DNA of 64,000 bases, taken from NCBI GenBank assembly GCA_022605955.1, contig JAKCOZ010000001.1, positions 100,162,211-100,226,210 of the forward strand. The letters are read 5' to 3'. This document shows positions 60,169 through 64,000 of the stretch, one piece after another; the stretch's first letter is position 1; every line of letters starts with the position of its first letter. The translations under genes were made by a program, and so were the position numbers. The notes beneath the pieces were generated by a model. It saw nothing but the letters and a program-made list of their open reading frames with translations. It did no database searches and was not told where the DNA came from. The stretch comes from Rallus limicola. Taxonomy: Eukaryota; Chordata; Aves; Gruiformes; Rallidae.

Positions 60169-60805
60169 AATGCTAAAGCTTATGATTTATGTCTGCTAAC
60201 TTTATAGCAGATGTAGTGAGAGTTTAGAAGTTAGAACTTGTATTCATGTCTCCTAAATGTAAGCCCTAAATTATGTAATTGATTGAAATTGAGAATAACG
60301 ATTTAACTTCTCCTATTGAAACCAAGGTCCTGTAGAACAGATAAGTGGTTTGCAAAATTAAGAAAGAATCCCCTTGATGAGCATGCCTCTGTTTCCTGCC
60401 TCCTTAATTCCACCTGCCTCAGCAGCCTTTGGCCAAAGTTAGAACCTAATCCTGTCAAATAGGAAATGAAATCCATTACTGTTATACTATGCTCAACTTT
60501 ATTGTGTTTGCTGTCTAGTTAATAGTTTGTTCTTGCTTGCATATTGAAAGAAACTCTATGGATTCTGTCTTCAGTTTAGCCTTACTACTGTGGCAGATAT
60601 GCTAAAAGGTCTAAGTGAGCAATCACTGTGAAACAAAAGCATATCAAATAGCTTGTCCCTTCTTCATACTACTTCATAGAAAGGTGAGAGGACTCAATAG
60701 TGTGTTCCTTGGCTGCGTTCTAAAATAAACCAACCTGTTCTCCATTCTCAAAAGGTCTGTTTATGCACCTGAATCTTGGACAGAGCCTTTGTCTGCTGTT
60801 TCCAG
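60169..60805. other. AT-rich non-coding stretch
   Basis: No gene or repeat family recognised. Confidence 0.55.
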
Positions 60806-60902
60806 GTTCACATATGCAGTAGATTAGAAGTGCTGGCAAATGATATCATCAGGATTGAGGTTCTGTTTTTTATACCCAAGCAAGCAAAAGGAAACACTGA
60901 AG
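60806..60902 (+). other. Candidate internal exon, 97 bp (unconfirmed)
   Basis: Both splice-site contexts are good. A pyrimidine-rich acceptor 'gcctttgtctgctgtttccag' ends at 60805, and a near-consensus donor AAG|GTAAGA sits at 60902/60903. The 97-bp interval is fully open in one frame, read VHICSRLEVLANDIIRI then EVLFFIPKQAKGNTE. The frame also stays open upstream and downstream. The length leaves a phase shift of one base. No family recognised and no partner exon found in the window, so it may be chance or an untranslated or lncRNA exon. Confidence 0.2.
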
Positions 60903-63900
60903 GTAAGACATATCTGTTCTCAAGAATCTGGCAAATAAAAATCATGTTAGGTACTTGAATTTTCTTCTGAATTGTTTATGTTATTTAGGTGCTTTAATAT
61001 GGTTTACCATTAAAGAGAGAAAACCTATTTCTGTTTATGGACCTGAGAACTCCTCTTAAATCTTAAAAGTACTGTCTTTGTTAAATATTCATGAGTATAT
61101 TTTTTCTTTAAATTATTTGTACTAATGATTGCAGAAATATGGTAAATATATTATTTTTCCCCATCCTTGTCTGGCTTTGGTTTTGAATTTAGTTCTTAGT
61201 TGCCTTATGAGGTCTGGTTAAACTGGTTTATGTGACTGCTAGGGATTATTTTTAAATGCTTCCTTTGGAGATGCTGATACTTGATAGGTACAGGTAGCTA
61301 GATCAAGTAAAAATTATGTACTTGGAACTTAATGGATTTAATAACAAAGTTTTGATTTCTTAATGAGGAAAATGCTTAGCAGTGTAACTCACATTCTGTA
61401 TGTTAACATGAATGTGTGTTAATGACTGGCTAGGAGAGACTGTGTAGTTAAGGGTACAGGCAGTATGTATGAGGGGGAGTCAGTCCTTAGGATTGCAGCT
61501 GCTCCATGATTCTTGTTTGGTAGTTGTTTGGACTAGCAGTAAGGTTGTGATTTCCTGCTTGTAAGATGGTCTGAATGAGAAAGAAAACCAAGTGAAGATT
61601 CCGATAGCTTATCAACTTTACAACTGGACAGGCTAGGCACGTCTAGATAAAGGGGAGACAGAACGAGAGGTCTGAGAACGTTAAAAATAAGAGTATGCAG
61701 AGAGAGGCTTAGCTTTCTACAGATTGCCATGACAGAATCTTGTGGTTTTATTTTTTAATGTAAAAATGACCAATAAAAAGTGGCTGCCTAATTTTATATT
61801 CTGCAAATGTAATGCAGACATTTTAGTTCCAGTATGGAAAATTCCATATCATACAGTACAATAATATAATGCATAACATAATGAAGTCCTAACTGTAGTC
61901 TTGTATATATATCATTGACAAATATCTTGTATTCAAATTTGGCTAAAGTCCAGTGCCTGAATGAATTAATAGCTCTGGAAATGTACCTGCGCTTATCATT
62001 ATATGCAGGAATAGTATGAAATCTATATAGGTGTATAGTTAACCAACCACATAAGTCTTTGCAAAATTGGGATTTAATTTTCAAGTTTGAGTCTCGGTAG
62101 AATTCCTAAAGTTTCTAAAACTAATTCCTAATGGAAAAAGGGGTTTAGTTTTCCTTGAAACCAGTGATCTAGGCATACACAAGGCTTCAGACAAATACTT
62201 CTGATTTGTATAGTATGAACAGTTCCTAAAGATTGTCTCAGATTTCCTCTTCTTAAATTTATGTAGAAATTTCCTTAATGTATTTCTGTCACAGCTATGG
62301 CAGCCATTAATAGATCATCCAGCAATGGAGTTATAATGATGCATTGCTTATTCTATATATCCTGAGTAGATATGAGTGATAGTAACAAGTACAGAATTCT
62401 AAAACACCCAAGTCCTTCATACTTGGAGAAAACAAACATTTGCTTAAACAAAATAAAACACCCAAAACCCCCAAAGCAAATTACATAACACCTGCACACC
62501 ACTTCTAGCAAACAGATAAAAAAAATATTTTACGCTTCTATCATTTTTCTAGTTAGACAGTAACATCCATTTCTGTTTTATTTGTTTGAATGAATAAATT
62601 TAGGACCACCAACTGGATCCAAAAATTGGTATTTGTTTTCAGCTCTTGGAACAATGCTGGCTTTGCAATATCGTTATTTTCTTCTATCTTCCTTTGAAAA
62701 AGATAATGCAAATTAAAAATTATGTTTCTGCTTTTTGAAAGCTTCCTGGCTTTCGTTCCTTAACTAGCCAGCTACAAAAGATCCTCATTTGCCTGGTTTC
62801 CTAAATAAACCAGGTAGAAATTCTTTTTTCTCTGTTCTTTCTAATCTCTGAGAAAACACAACACACTTTACAAATTGAGAGGTAGAAAAAGTAGCTTTTC
62901 TTCATACACTTATGGCAGAAGATAACAGTTGAATATCTCCCTCTTATGTATTTGCAAGTAAGCACTTAAAAATGCCATATTATACCCAATAAAGAAATAT
63001 GGTTTTGGGTTGGGTTTTTTTGTTTGGTTGGCTTTTGGTTTGATTTTTTTTTGTGAATATGTTTACATCTTAAGATTCTTTTAACCTGTTCAGGAAATTC
63101 CAAGATCTTTATCCTCTGAAGGAATCTACTAAGGATATACTGTGAGTTTGGGGTCCCTTTGAAGATAACTGGAGGGGACTTAATGCAGTCATACAGTTGC
63201 TGTTATGTGAGATGAGGTCCTTTCATCTTATGTAGAAATACCCATGTTAAACCTACTCATACAAAATGAACTTCTAGCAAATGTATTTCAGTTTTGAACT
63301 GGTGTTATTTGCAGGTCTTCTGTATGTGGTCTTTAGCGACCAACTAGGTGGACCACTTGAAATCCTGTTTCAGAAGTGTTAAAAATTATCAGGAAAAAAA
63401 CCCCAACCTTTAAGGAAATCCTGTCCTGAAGAACCAGAGTAACGTAGATATATCTGAAATCTGAGAAAAGACTAGGAAGCAATCTCTAGGGTTATGTATT
63501 TGTGAAATGTTGGAAGGTTTTTGTTGCTGTTATATGAACTTCTGTGTATCTGTTCTGTGTGAAAAGGCTGAGGTTGATGGATCTTCCTAGAAGCTGATGC
63601 TTATACCATGATAGCGTTTTCAGTATTGGTGATTGTGCAGAATTGCTTATTGTTATGGCTTGACTAGTTTAGGTAAAAATTAGATTACAGACTTAGAAAC
63701 AGAACTTCACAAGTAAAAATGGTATCAGTTCACCCACTTCAAAAACACAGGTGGAAATGCTGAAGCAACCTATTAATTCAGCTAGATTTTTGTTAACTGC
63801 TTTTATTTCCTCTAATTTAATAACAGAAATGTATAAACTATAGGTGCAACACACATTCGTTTAATATTTGGCTAGTAATGCTTAACCTGACACAGGAAGT

Positions 63901-64000
63901 ATACTGGAATACAGATGGTAATAGGTAAATGAAATCCATGTTTTTAATACAACATCCTAATTTTGTCTTCAGAATCAACATTCAGTAATTTGAAGTAAGA
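60903..64000. other. AT-rich non-coding stretch, no gene seen
   Basis: No supported gene. A G/T-rich patch lies at about 63001-63055. The 96-codon minus-strand frame (61794-62084) has no recognised domain. No repeat family identified. Confidence 0.6.

Noticed and set aside
1..64000. CRISPR arrays, bacterial-type operons, terminators or riboswitches
   Set aside because: No regularly spaced repeats or operon structure; the repeats present are vertebrate retroelements, so such features are not expected.

Overview
This window looks like non-coding DNA from a bird genome, most likely a gene desert or one or more very long introns. Three things point to a bird. Fragments of CR1 LINEs are scattered through it in both orientations. 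Several of them end in the CR1 3' signature, a short run of 8-bp repeats of the type ATTCTATG/ATTCTGTG. It also carries repeated copies of one roughly 1-kb LTR with ERVL-like (class III) features of a kind abundant in bird genomes. The background is AT-rich, with many short homopolymers and stop codons in all frames. I found no convincing complete protein-coding gene, no tRNA or rRNA gene, no operon structure and no CRISPR array. Nearly all open frames of 60-130 codons look like chance or repeat-derived reading frames.

Layout. 1-7.9 kb: unique AT-rich DNA with a plus-strand CR1 tail (1738-2101) and a 1-kb minus-strand CR1 (4335-5346). 7.9-12.7 kb: an antisense CR1 scrap, then a truncated LTR that keeps CCAAT and TATA boxes (8075-8614), then a decayed provirus remnant in which pol-like internal sequence runs straight into the 3' part of the same LTR family (11191-12690). 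12.7-33 kb: almost empty, apart from a MIR-like scrap, a cysteine-rich exon-like open frame on the minus strand (17357-17558), a purine-rich tract, and an unclassified GC-richer block at 29.84-30.35 kb. 33-46 kb: five plus-strand CR1 fragments, a complete solo LTR with a 5-bp target-site duplication (37664-38808), a MIR-like scrap and microsatellites. 46-53 kb: a perfect 18-bp inverted repeat (47619-47663), an exon-like open segment (51100-51256), and a second complete solo LTR with its own 5-bp duplication (52165-53094). 53-64 kb: the best preserved CR1 (57213-58053, with a 215-codon open frame), a GC-richer patch, an antisense CR1 scrap and a second exon-like segment (60806-60902).

Nothing here works together as a pathway. 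The window is a record of retroelement insertion and decay. All four copies of the ERVL-like LTR lie on the minus strand, which would fit a plus-strand host transcript, but four copies are too few to show it. I found no previously undescribed biological system. The items most worth a second look are the three exon-like segments, the 18-bp hairpin, the pol-to-LTR junction and the unclassified block near 30 kb.
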